From: an uncultured Rhizobiaceae bacterium
GTDB taxonomy: Bacteria > Pseudomonadota > Alphaproteobacteria > Rhizobiales > Rhizobiaceae
NCBI GenBank assembly: GCA_958296345.1
Contig: CATQIJ010000002.1
Span: 1-64,000 of the forward strand
DNA length: 64,000 nucleotides
Direction of reading: 5' to 3'
A program made the translations under genes and the position numbers. This document shows positions 1-8,621 of this stretch, piece by piece. Under the pieces are notes generated by a model, which saw only the letters and a list, made by a program, of their open reading frames with translations, made no database searches and was not told where the DNA came from. Position 1 is the first letter of the stretch, and the number at the start of each line of letters is the position of its first letter.

Positions 1-86
1 AAACTGCCTTTAGAATCACTTTACGCTATAAATCATTCACATAGACTTAACGAAAAGAAATACCATTAAGTCTTATTTAGAATGTT

Positions 87-713
87 TTACTCTTCGTCAG
101 CAACCGTCCGCTGCTCAACAACTTGGTCAATAATACCAAACTCTTTTGTTTCTTCAGCGGTCATAAAGTGGTCACGGTCAAGCGTCTTTTCAATAGTCTC
201 GTAGTCTTGACCTGTGTGCTTTACATAAATTTCGTTTAGACGACGCTTCATTTTAACAATATCTTGCGCATGACGCTCGATATCAGATGCTTGCCCTTGG
301 AAACCGCCAGAGGGCTGGTGAACCATGACACGTGCATTTGGCAATGCAAAACGCATATCTTTGTTACCTGCACAAAGAAGCAACGACCCCATAGATGCAG
401 CCTGCCCCATACAAAGAGTTGATACAGGCGGGCGAATGAACTGCATTGTGTCATAAATAGCCATACCCGCAGTTACCACACCACCTGGTGAGTTAATGTA
501 AAGATTAATTTCTTTCTTTGGGTTTTCTGCTTCCAGAAATAGCAATTGCGCACAAATTGAAGTCGCCATGCCATCCTCAACGGGGCCAGTTAGGAAAATA
601 ACTCGTTCTTTAAGCAACCTTGAGAAAATATCAAAAGCCCGTTCACCGCGAGCAGTTTGCTCTACAACGGTAGGAACTAAGTAGTTATATGTTTCAATCG
701 GATCTCTCATCAT
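87..713 (-). CDS. clpP: ATP-dependent Clp protease proteolytic subunit ClpP
   Basis: Serine peptidase that forms the tetradecameric chamber of ClpXP/ClpAP and degrades unfolded and tagged cytoplasmic proteins. The 208-residue product is full length for the family. The catalytic triad is visible as Ser107 (in GQAASMGS), His132 (in VMVHQPSGG) and Asp181 (in LDRDHF), with the INSPGG strand at about 74-79. Translation starts at one of two adjacent ATG codons; an AAGGGG ribosome site lies about 10 bases before the first. clpX is expected next in this orientation but would fall outside the window. Trigger factor lies upstream on the same strand but about 7.9 kb away and behind its own terminator, so clpP needs a separate promoter in 714-829. 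Identification is firm. Confidence 0.97.
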   Translation of the reverse strand: MMRDPIETYNYLVPTVVEQTARGERAFDIFSRLLKERVIFLTGPVEDGMATSICAQLLFLEAENPKKEINLYINSPGGVVTAGMAIYDTMQFIRPPVSTLCMGQAASMGSLLLCAGNKDMRFALPNARVMVHQPSGGFQGQASDIERHAQDIVKMKRRLNEIYVKHTGQDYETIEKTLDRDHFMTAEETKEFGIIDQVVEQRTVADEE

Positions 714-829
714 TGTGTCTAGGCCCCTTCAAGTTGCCGCGAATCTTTTTGTTAGCGGTTAAAATAGGGTATGATGAGAGCAAATTAAAGGGGTAAAGCT
801 TGAAACGGTAATTAGGGTTATTATTAAGC

Positions 830-1879
830 TTATAAATCATCTTGATTTAAACGTTCACCCATCTCAATTGAACGTTTTGCTTGCTTACCCAAGAGGGTTT
901 CCCAACGTGAAGGCGAAAGGCTTAAACCTGGTCTGCATATTTTGAGATTATCCGCACTGAATATTTCACCCTCGGCAATATTCTTCGATGGATAAATCGA
1001 CTGTCTGAACTGTTTTGATTTTTGCTCGTTAGCGGTGCCTTCATAGTGAACCTTGCCTCGAGCATACCAAGCTCGGGAAGTTTCTTCTTTGAGCATCCTC
1101 ATCTCATGCGGTTCCATGGAAAATTCTGAATCCACGCCACCCTCTGAACGATCTATCGTGAAGTGTTTTTCAATTACTGTTGCGCCGTAACCAATAGCGG
1201 CAATTCCAACCCCTATACCCAGCGTATGATCTGACAAACCTACCTGAACGTCAAAACGCTCTGTCATATCTGCAATTGTCTCTAGATTTGCATCTGATGC
1301 GTTTGCTGGATATTGGCTTGTGCACTTAAGGATAATAATATCGTCCGTACCGCCTTCTTTTGCAGTGCGTATCGCAGTTTCAATCTCATCCATACTCGCC
1401 ATGCCTGTGGAGATAATTACTGGTTTTCCTGTTTGGCCAATTTTACGAATAAGCGGTAAATGCGTAATTTCAAAGGATGAGACCTTGAACATTGGAACAT
1501 TCAAATCATTTAGAAAATCAACGGCTGTTTCATCAAAGGGTGATGAGAATGCTATCACCCCATGATCATTTGCGACTTGGAATAACTCTTCATGCCATTC
1601 CCAAGGTGTATGTGCTTCGTCGTATAAGCCGTGGAGCTGGCGACCATTCCACAAGCTCTTTTCATCACTTATAACAAAATCTGGCTTGGTAGAATTAAGC
1701 GTGATTGTATCAGCGGCATAGGTTTGGAACTTCAAGCAATCCACGCCTGTCTGAGCTGCATGTTTGATAATTTCTATTGCACGCGCTTTTGAACCATTAT
1801 GATTGCCAGACATTTCAGCAATGATAAATGGCTCTTCATTTGGGCCAATTTTTCTGCTTCCAACTTGGATCGACTGCAT
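830..1879 (-). CDS. pseI: NeuB/PseI-family nonulosonate synthase (probable pseudaminic acid synthase)
   Basis: Condenses phosphoenolpyruvate with a 6-carbon amino sugar to make a nine-carbon sialic-acid-like sugar. The N-terminal TIM barrel carries the family signatures IIAEMSGNHNG, KFQTY, STGMA and GLSDHT, and the last 60 or so residues form a SAF (antifreeze-like) domain. The AEMSGNH variant resembles PseI more than NeuB, but the split is by eye. An ATG at 1879 is preferred over an upstream ATG at 1936 because AAGGA stands six bases before it; the product is then 349 residues. No other Pse or Neu genes occur in the window, so the substrate must come from elsewhere or the gene is an orphan. 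It diverges from the lyase gene at 2008. Confidence 0.85.
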   Translation of the reverse strand: MQSIQVGSRKIGPNEEPFIIAEMSGNHNGSKARAIEIIKHAAQTGVDCLKFQTYAADTITLNSTKPDFVISDEKSLWNGRQLHGLYDEAHTPWEWHEELFQVANDHGVIAFSSPFDETAVDFLNDLNVPMFKVSSFEITHLPLIRKIGQTGKPVIISTGMASMDEIETAIRTAKEGGTDDIIILKCTSQYPANASDANLETIADMTERFDVQVGLSDHTLGIGVGIAAIGYGATVIEKHFTIDRSEGGVDSEFSMEPHEMRMLKEETSRAWYARGKVHYEGTANEQKSKQFRQSIYPSKNIAEGEIFSADNLKICRPGLSLSPSRWETLLGKQAKRSIEMGERLNQDDL

Positions 1880-2007
1880 TTCAGTTCCTTTTACGAATTC
1901 AACTCTTTGTTTGCGCGGTTTGAACATTTTTTTCAACTAGTATGACGTATTTTGTCTCCCACAATTTGGTTTTATACGATAGTCTGAAATCAAATAATGG
2001 AGTTATC

Positions 2008-3150
2008 ATGCAGTCAATTCAATCTTTTCTAAATATGTGCAAAATCGATGATGCACATTCACTTATTCAAACAACAACTTCTTATCCAACAGATTTGGAA
2101 AAACTCTTTCCATCAAGCATGGTAAGCGAAGCTCAAAATACTATTTCTAATTGGGATGGTTATTCCCCTACTTCATTACATGATCTTGCACCTTTGGCAG
2201 AAGCAATTGGTGTTAGTAAATTATATTATAAGGATGAGTCTACTCGTTTTGGCCTTGGTAGCTTCAAGGCGCTTGGTGGCGCTTATGCCGTTGAGAAGCT
2301 TATGGCTGGGCGCGACGCTTCGCAAGTAACTGTTGCAACCGCAACGGATGGCAATCATGGGCGCTCTGTTGCTTGGGGCGCGCAACAAGCTGGCTGTAAA
2401 TGTGTTATTTATATTCATGCAGAAGTCAGCCAAGGCCGCGCCGATGCAATGGCAGCTTATGGTGCAGAAATCATCCGAGTTGATGGCGATTATGATTTAT
2501 CTGTACGCCAGTGCGCAGAAGATAGCGCAAAGCATGGTTATGAAATCATCTCAGACACCACATGGGAGGGATATATGGATGTGCCGCGCTATGTGATGGC
2601 GGGGTACACCATGATGGTTCGTGAGTTAAAAGCACAAGCTGAGCCGCCTACGCATATTATCTTACAAGCTGGCGTTGGCGGTCTAGCAGCAGCTATTACT
2701 GCAGCACTCTGGCAGGATTTAGGTGTTCATATGCCTAAAGTGATAATTGTAGAAGCTGGCTTTGCGCCTTGTTTGATTGCAAGTGCTAGATCAGGCAAAG
2801 CTGAGACAGTGCATGTAACTGAAGAAACCATTATGGCTGGTCTTTCCTGCGGTGAAGCATCTCCGCTAGCGTGGGAAATATTAAAACAACGCGTCAGTAA
2901 CTTTGTGACGATTGCAGATTCTGCCGTTCCAACAGGAATGCGTTTACTTGCTTCTGGTGATGCTGGACCTAAGATTGAAGCTGGTGAATGTGGACTGCCG
3001 GGTATCATTGCTCTTGCTGGCATGATGACGAATGATGACTTGCGTAAATCTGCTGGCTTAAGTTCATCGGCTCGTGTTCTTGTATTTGGATGTGAAGGCG
3101 CAACTGACCCTGAAATATACAATAACATCATTTCAGGAGAAATTGCGTGA
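2008..3150 (+). CDS. dpaL: Diaminopropionate ammonia-lyase family PLP enzyme
   Basis: Fold-type II PLP lyase predicted to convert 2,3-diaminopropionate to pyruvate and ammonia, or to act on a similar beta-substituted amino acid. PLP would be bound by Lys87 in FGLGSFKALGG; the TDGNHGRS asparagine loop and the glycine-rich AGVGGLAAA phosphate loop are present, in family order. The ATG at 2008 has a GGAG site five bases upstream and gives 380 residues; an in-frame ATG at 1942 lacks one. The stop codon overlaps the start of the M24 peptidase gene, implying co-translation. A threonine dehydratase-like role, as in the EutB proteins of ectoine catabolism, is an alternative. Confidence 0.85.
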   Translation: MQSIQSFLNMCKIDDAHSLIQTTTSYPTDLEKLFPSSMVSEAQNTISNWDGYSPTSLHDLAPLAEAIGVSKLYYKDESTRFGLGSFKALGGAYAVEKLMAGRDASQVTVATATDGNHGRSVAWGAQQAGCKCVIYIHAEVSQGRADAMAAYGAEIIRVDGDYDLSVRQCAEDSAKHGYEIISDTTWEGYMDVPRYVMAGYTMMVRELKAQAEPPTHIILQAGVGGLAAAITAALWQDLGVHMPKVIIVEAGFAPCLIASARSGKAETVHVTEETIMAGLSCGEASPLAWEILKQRVSNFVTIADSAVPTGMRLLASGDAGPKIEAGECGLPGIIALAGMMTNDDLRKSAGLSSSARVLVFGCEGATDPEIYNNIISGEIA

Positions 3151-4307
3151 TAGAGCCTAATCGAGGATTTCCTGTTTCCGAGTTTGAGGCACGTCTTCGT
3201 AAGGCTCAAGCGCAAATGGCTACGCAAGGTCTATCAGCCATGCTTCTTACTACAGAGCCAGAGGTTCGTTATTTTTCTGGTTTCTATTCGCAATTCTGGC
3301 AAAGCCCTACGCGGCCTTGGTTTATGATTGTTCCGCTATCTGGTAAACCCATTGCGGTTATTCCGGAAATTGGCCGCCAATGTATGTCTAATACTTGGGT
3401 AGATGACATTCGTACTTGGGATGCCCCTAACCCTGATGATGATGGCATTTCCTCGCTTGCAGATACCTTGTGCGAAGTTGCGGGTAACGTTGGCATTATT
3501 GGTATTATGAAAGGTGCAGAGTCTCACCTTCGAATGCCTATGGCTAATTACGAAAAACTCATAGCTTCCCTGCCCGACAATCCAATTCAAGATTGTAATG
3601 AACTTGTTCGCGGACTTCGGGTTGTGAAATCAGAACTTGAGATTGATAAAATCCGCTATGCCGCACAAGCAGCTTCTAGAGCTTTTCTGCGCGTACCTCA
3701 GTTTATATCCATAGGCATGACAGATCGCGAGATTTTTCAAGTGATGAAACACGAATTACTCAACGAGGGTGTTGATGATGTCTCTTATCTCGTCGGTGGA
3801 TCTGGCCAAGGCGGATATGATGACATTATATCCCCGCCCTCCACGCGGAAGATATCTAACGGCGATGTAGTTATCTTAGATACGGGGTGTATATGGGATG
3901 GCTACTTCTGCGACTTTGATCGAAATTATTCGATCGGCGAACCGTCGACACTAGTAGCAGATGCGCACCGTATCATATGGGATGCTACCGAAGCTGGTTT
4001 AGAAATTTGCAAGCCCGGAACAACCTGCGCCGAGCTTTTCAAAACCATGAACAAAGCCATGGGCTTGGGTGATGACGCAGGCGCGGTCGGACGTTTTGGG
4101 CATGGCCTTGGTATGCAGCTTACTGAACATCCATCCCATGCAGCATTTGACCAAACGGTTCTGCAAGAAGGCATGGTGCTTACTCTTGAGCCAGGCTACG
4201 AGTTTTCCGATGGCAAAATGATGGTGCATGAAGAGAACATAGTTGTCCGCACCAATGGTGCTGAATTATTGAGCACGCGGGTTAGTCGAGAGATTATGGT
4301 AATTTAA
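3147..4307 (+). CDS. M24 family metallopeptidase (Xaa-Pro aminopeptidase-like)
   Basis: Pita-bread-fold dinuclear metallohydrolase of 386 residues. The N-terminal creatinase-like domain covers about 1-155 and the catalytic domain about 165-386. Candidate metal ligands are Asp245 and Asp256 (LDTGCIWDGYFCDFD), His319 (RFGHGLG), Glu348 (LEPGYE) and Glu362 (HEEN). It begins at a GTG that overlaps the last codon of the dpaL-like gene, so the two form an operon. The pairing suggests that the M24 enzyme opens a peptide or amide that releases the amino acid substrate of the lyase. Ectoine hydrolase (DoeA/EutD) and the DMSP lyase DddP also belong to M24, so substrate assignment is open. Confidence 0.85.
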   Translation: MIEPNRGFPVSEFEARLRKAQAQMATQGLSAMLLTTEPEVRYFSGFYSQFWQSPTRPWFMIVPLSGKPIAVIPEIGRQCMSNTWVDDIRTWDAPNPDDDGISSLADTLCEVAGNVGIIGIMKGAESHLRMPMANYEKLIASLPDNPIQDCNELVRGLRVVKSELEIDKIRYAAQAASRAFLRVPQFISIGMTDREIFQVMKHELLNEGVDDVSYLVGGSGQGGYDDIISPPSTRKISNGDVVILDTGCIWDGYFCDFDRNYSIGEPSTLVADAHRIIWDATEAGLEICKPGTTCAELFKTMNKAMGLGDDAGAVGRFGHGLGMQLTEHPSHAAFDQTVLQEGMVLTLEPGYEFSDGKMMVHEENIVVRTNGAELLSTRVSREIMVI

Positions 4308-4315
4308 ATTATTAA

Positions 4316-4344
4316 AATGTCCGCTCCTTTATGAAGCGGACATT
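4316..4344. terminator. Hairpin terminator between convergent genes
   Basis: A ten-base inverted repeat (AATGTCCGCT at 4316-4325 and AGCGGACATT at 4335-4344) lies between the M24 peptidase stop and the RTX stop. On the minus strand it is followed by a T-rich stretch, so it best serves the RTX transcript, and it may act in both directions. Confidence 0.7.
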
Positions 4345-4351
4345 GAAAGCT

Positions 4352-5956
4352 CTATAGCGGCCCTGCGAAAACGAAGTCGCTAGAAGTCAGGGTGACATTT
4401 CCATTTAGATCAATTTGGAAGTCGGCGACACCATCCCCATCAACATCCGCTGAGATAATCGTGTGTGAACCGCCAGCAAGGCTGTCGTTTACTTCGTTGA
4501 AATCAAAGATATCCGCACCACCGGTAACAACGACACCACCTGATATACTATCACCGCGCAAGATATCACGGCCACCGCCACCGTCTAGAACATCATCGCC
4601 TGCAGCACCTGTTAGACGGTCGCGTGAATTATCATCGCCGCCAAACAACATATCATTGTTGTTGCCACCATCGAGTTGGTCTTGACCATCGCCGCCATAT
4701 ATCATATCGTCGCCATTACCGCCTTGAATGAAGTCATTAGCACCTTCACCAAAGAGCATGTCATCACCGCCAATACCAAAGATACGATCACCGCCAGCGC
4801 CGCCGTGGATTTCACTATCACCGCCACGGCCTGTAAGGCGGCCGGCAAAATCACCAGCCATAATGTTTTCGACATTGTTGATCACATCAACGCCGCCACC
4901 ACCTGCCGTTTGCGGTGAGCCATTATTATTAAGATTGACCGTTACATTACCGCCAAAGCCAGAATAATCGACCGTATCAACACCCGTGCCGCCATCGATA
5001 GTATCATTGCCAGCGCCTCCGAAGATGTAATCATCGCCGCCTTCACCATTCAGGATATCACCAGAACTTAAACCGCCATCAATCGTGTCGTTATCGTCAC
5101 CACCATTAATCGTGTCAGCACCTTGACCGCCATTGAGGATATCTTCACCATCGCCGCCATTGATCGTATCGCCTTGGGTGCCGCCATCTATGGTGTCATT
5201 GCCGCCGCCACCGTTAAGCGTGTCAGCACCAGCACCACCGTTTATGATATCCCTGATTGAAGAACCTGTAATGTTTTCGGCTAGACCACCTCCCACGATA
5301 TCGAACCTTGCAGTGCTGGTAGTTCCACCAAAAGTAAGGCCAGAAATATCCAGTGCATTTTGCCCATTCATGTCTATGTTGATTGTTTCAGTATTATCAA
5401 CAAAACCATCAAATTGAATATATGCAGAGGAAGATATTGCACCACCACCGAATTGGTCAGCATTCAGGAAAATAGACCTTGCACCATAATAACCTGAATC
5501 CTGCAATTGCAATATCTCAATGGAGGTGATTGTATCATCCCTGAAATCATGGGTAGCAGGCGTGGGTTCATAGTCGGTTCCGGCGAAGCGAAGTGTATCA
5601 TCTCCCATACCGCCATCAATAGTTTCACCTGCTATATTTGCAAAATCACTATTACTTATGATTGTATCATTACCGCCCCCACCATAAAGAGAATTACGAT
5701 TTGCATCACCTCTGATAGTGTCATCATAATCGGAACCAATAACATTTTCAAAACCAGTAATAGTATCTAAGCCAGCACCAGTATTCTGCTGTCCTGCAAG
5801 GTTAAGATCAACGGTTATACCCGTCGTCCCAACGGTTGCTGCAAAACCTGCAAAGCTGAGCGTGTCGCCAGCCATGCCATTGATTCCACCATCACGAATA
5901 TCATTACCGAGACCACCACGAATGGTGTCATCGCCGCCATTACCGTTGATCGTCAT
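4352..5956 (-). pseudogene. C-terminal half of an RTX protein separated by an in-frame amber codon
   Basis: Encodes glycine/aspartate-rich nonapeptide (GGxGxDxUx) hemolysin-type calcium-binding repeats in many copies, and ends with a repeat-free tail of the kind used as a type I secretion signal. It lies in the same frame as the 6047-7480 gene. The bases between them (5957-6046) are open and read through to this ATG, so one TAG at 6049-6047 is the only interruption of a reading frame of about 1,040 codons. An ATG at 5956 could in principle start a separate product, but it lies inside the repeat context without a convincing ribosome site. A secreted, calcium-dependent adhesin or S-layer-like role is likely for the intact form. 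Confidence 0.8.
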
Positions 5957-6046
5957 ACCAACATCAGATGCAATTATGGTATTGGAATTATCATTATCAA
6001 GAAAGACTTCGATGCCTGAGACAGCAAGATTTCCATAAAGACCAAA

Positions 6047-7480
6047 CTACCCAGTACTGTTGAACGTCAAATCACCAGTGGCAAAATTGATGATGTCAGA
6101 GCCACCATAACCCCCACCCCCAGCTGAATAAACTCCATTAGCAGTCGAGTGATCCAGCGTATCAACGCCTGAACCGCCGTGTACATTGTCAAAGAAGCTG
6201 TTTCCCGTCACCTGTATGAGGTCATTACCAGCACCGGCAAAAATAGTGTCGGTATTAAAACTACCATCAAAAGTATCATCGCCTGCAAGGCCAATCATGG
6301 TTTGATTGCCGCTACCTGCCGTGAGTATATCATCCCCTGCCGTGGCTATGACACCGCCGTGAAAGAATGGCGATGAGCCTGTATCTGTAAAGCCTGAAAC
6401 ATCGCCGCCTTGATTGAAGAAGGTCGCGCCTGTTTGCCCTGTTATTCCTGAAGAGCCAGAAGAACCATTTAAGCCAGTAACGCCATTATATGTAGTCATG
6501 GTAAATGGATCGTAATAAGACCCACCTGAGCCATCTGAGCCGCCTGCGCCACTAATACCAGCAGTTGTTGTACCCGTGTAACTACCTGTATTATTGCCAG
6601 TTAAAGTACCCGTATTGCCGTTGAGAATGCCAAGCGTCGCGTCGCCTCCATCACCGCCGCTGCCGCCAGTCCCGCCATCGCCGCCATTATAGTTATAAAA
6701 TTCATAACCGCCATCACCACCATGACCACCGCTGCCACCACTACCACCTGTCGTTTGACCATTATTAAACAGAACATTATTGGAGTTTGCCAATCCAAAG
6801 TTAGCAACCCCAGCGGCGGCAGAACCACCATCGCCAGCATTGTAACCAGTGTAACCAGTAGAGGCACTAAAATTATTACCACCATCACCGCCCGACCCAC
6901 CAGTTGCGACATTATCATCAAATAATGTATCTGTGACAGTTAAAACAGCGCCAGTATCGTTTAAGATACCCGCTACAGCTGATCCACCGGAAGTTCCATT
7001 TCCAAAAAAATCAGAATAACCATCACCACCAATGGCTTGGTTATCACTGATGATGCTGTCTGTAATCGTCAAAGTACCGCTGTTGGTTATGCCAGCAGAG
7101 GCATTCTCGCCATCAACACCAGTAGAAAAACTATCATTACCTCGTGCATAACCTTCGGTTAAATGCACAGAGTCGAGACTGACCGTAGCGCCAGCGTTTA
7201 TCGTCATGATGCTAGTGTCGCCGGCATCTGCCATGCCGTCGTTATTGCTATCACCGGAGATTATAATATCTGGATTGCCATCACCGTCTACATCACCGTT
7301 AATGCTGACTTCGCCAGAGGTGATAACAAGTTCCGTTTGGAGGTTAATTTCTTGCCCATTAAGGCTGGCATCAAAGACAATCTCATCCGCGCCAACACCA
7401 TTAGCTTCTGCTTGCGCAAGTGCATCACGCAAGCTTCCTGCGCCCGAGTCATTTGTATTTGTGACGGTAAAAGTAGCCAT
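6047..7480 (-). CDS. N-terminal half of a beta-helix/RTX protein, ends at amber codon
   Basis: The product has no Sec signal. It starts with a CSLREA/polymorphic-protein type segment (VTNTNDSGAGSLRDA, at about 5-19), continues with glycine- and asparagine-rich parallel beta-helix repeats, and reaches the first RTX-like repeats at about 385-460. An ATG at 7480 is preferred over an upstream GTG at 7495 because AGGGGA lies five bases before it. The gene stops at TAG after 477 codons, just before a linker and the remaining RTX repeats. Without the C-terminal half the protein would lack the type I secretion signal, so this half alone is probably not exported. Confidence 0.8.
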   Translation of the reverse strand: MATFTVTNTNDSGAGSLRDALAQAEANGVGADEIVFDASLNGQEINLQTELVITSGEVSINGDVDGDGNPDIIISGDSNNDGMADAGDTSIMTINAGATVSLDSVHLTEGYARGNDSFSTGVDGENASAGITNSGTLTITDSIISDNQAIGGDGYSDFFGNGTSGGSAVAGILNDTGAVLTVTDTLFDDNVATGGSGGDGGNNFSASTGYTGYNAGDGGSAAAGVANFGLANSNNVLFNNGQTTGGSGGSGGHGGDGGYEFYNYNGGDGGTGGSGGDGGDATLGILNGNTGTLTGNNTGSYTGTTTAGISGAGGSDGSGGSYYDPFTMTTYNGVTGLNGSSGSSGITGQTGATFFNQGGDVSGFTDTGSSPFFHGGVIATAGDDILTAGSGNQTMIGLAGDDTFDGSFNTDTIFAGAGNDLIQVTGNSFFDNVHGGSGVDTLDHSTANGVYSAGGGGYGGSDIINFATGDLTFNSTG

Positions 7481-7607
7481 AACAGTCCCCTGCACAGTTT
7501 GTTTTTACAAAGTGCGCTTTAAGAATAAAAACAGCGGTATACTCCGCCACAATCCTGCCCCTAGGGTAGATGCTATCGTTAATGTTTTATTAAGGCAAGT
7601 GTTTTGA

Positions 7608-8454
7608 TTACTTAGTCGATTGAACTGTAATGCGATTTGCTTTGGTCGGGTGCTTCTCGTTCCAGAACTGAAGCGCCTCATATTGCTTGAACAAATCTGG
7701 CGGAAGAACTGTATCACGTGGCTTAAACCCAACCTTTTTACGGACAGTATGAAGGCCTTTTGTGTGCATGAAAGCATCAAAGTCTTCTGCTTCATACTCC
7801 ACATTAACAAAGTCATGCTTAAATGGTTTTTCACCGGTAAACTGGTAAATTAGATCAATGGTTTCCTTTGGACGCTTAACTAGAAGATCATATTCAACCA
7901 ATAATAGCTTGTCCGCGTGTTCACCAAAATACGCTTCCTTCAGGGCCGTCCAGGGAAAACCTATCATACGGTCACGACGTTGCAGTGCATCTGCCCTACT
8001 GTAAACTGTAGCCGCATCTACTTGTGAAAACAGCTTAGAATTATCAAGCGCATTTTTGCGGATGAGTTGTTCAACGGAATCCAATATCCAAGCAGGATTA
8101 CGCACACAACAAATAACTTTTGAATTGGGAAACAACTGCTGCAAGGTTGCAAGCCTGGTCGTCCAAAGCCTGTTCGTATCAAAGCCTGTTCGTATCAAAG
8201 ATCACCTCGCGTGGCTCATCCATCGAACCGTAGTAGGCTGTAAACAGCCCCTCAAGAAGCGCACGTTTTTGCGTTTCGTTTAGAAAAACAGAAAACTCAT
8301 TATCTGCCCCCATTGCATTAAAAATTGCTCGGAAGATATGCCCTATAGGGCTGGACATGGCCGCATGGATACGAGGATTCTGTTTCAAGATTGCAGAAAG
8401 CAAAGTCGAGCCTGAACGTGGCAAGCCAGAAATAAAGTGAAATGTATGGTCCAT
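7608..8454 (-). pseudogene. Sulfotransferase broken by a 16-bp tandem duplication
   Basis: Transfers sulfate from PAPS in its intact form. The 5'-phosphosulfate loop GLPRSGSTLL is at residues 9-18 and the 3'-phosphate-binding region is VICCVRNP. Two reading frames overlap at 8179-8198: the N-terminal one ends in FDTNRL and the C-terminal one repeats FDTNRL before continuing. The cause is a perfect 16-base direct repeat (8165-8180 and 8181-8196). Removing one copy restores a single frame of about 276 residues. The upstream frame has a proper ATG at 8454. No other damage is visible, so inactivation looks recent and is potentially reversible by slippage. Confidence 0.88.
8165..8196. repeat. Perfect 16-bp tandem duplication inside the sulfotransferase gene
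   Basis: The unit AAAGCCTGTTCGTATC occurs twice back to back and is followed by a further AAAG. The extra copy shifts the reading frame by one base. Confidence 0.97.
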
Positions 8455-8561
8455 GAATCCCCCGTAGTTTAGTTATTTCAATTGGATAGCAACCGCCAAC
8501 AGAATACCAGAAAATTATAATATGAAGGTAAATATGCTCATCACGACCTACTTAACCATAC

Positions 8562-8592
8562 AAAAAGCCCCGCATTTTCATGCAGGGCTTTT
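8562..8592 (-). terminator. Intrinsic terminator downstream of tig
   Basis: Ten-base stem (AGCCCCGCAT at 8566-8575 and ATGCAGGGCT at 8580-8589, one G-T/G-C difference) with a four-base loop, followed on the minus strand by a T run. It ends the tig transcript. Confidence 0.85.
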
Positions 8593-8621
8593 CAATTCTA
8601 TTTAGGACTTAAATTAAAAGC

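Noticed and set aside
1492-1674. Small plus-strand frames inside pseI
   Set aside because: Antisense shadows of a conserved enzyme.
4352-5956. Several long open frames on the plus strand opposite the RTX repeats
   Set aside because: They arise from the biased codons of the repeats and have proline- or serine-rich translations with no ribosome site.
6047-6049. Pyrrolysine or selenocysteine decoding of the TAG
   Set aside because: Nothing in the window suggests PylS or SelB machinery, and TAG is not used for selenocysteine.
8165-8196. Programmed frameshift in the sulfotransferase
   Set aside because: A perfect 16-base duplication explains the shift; no slippery heptamer with a downstream structure is needed.
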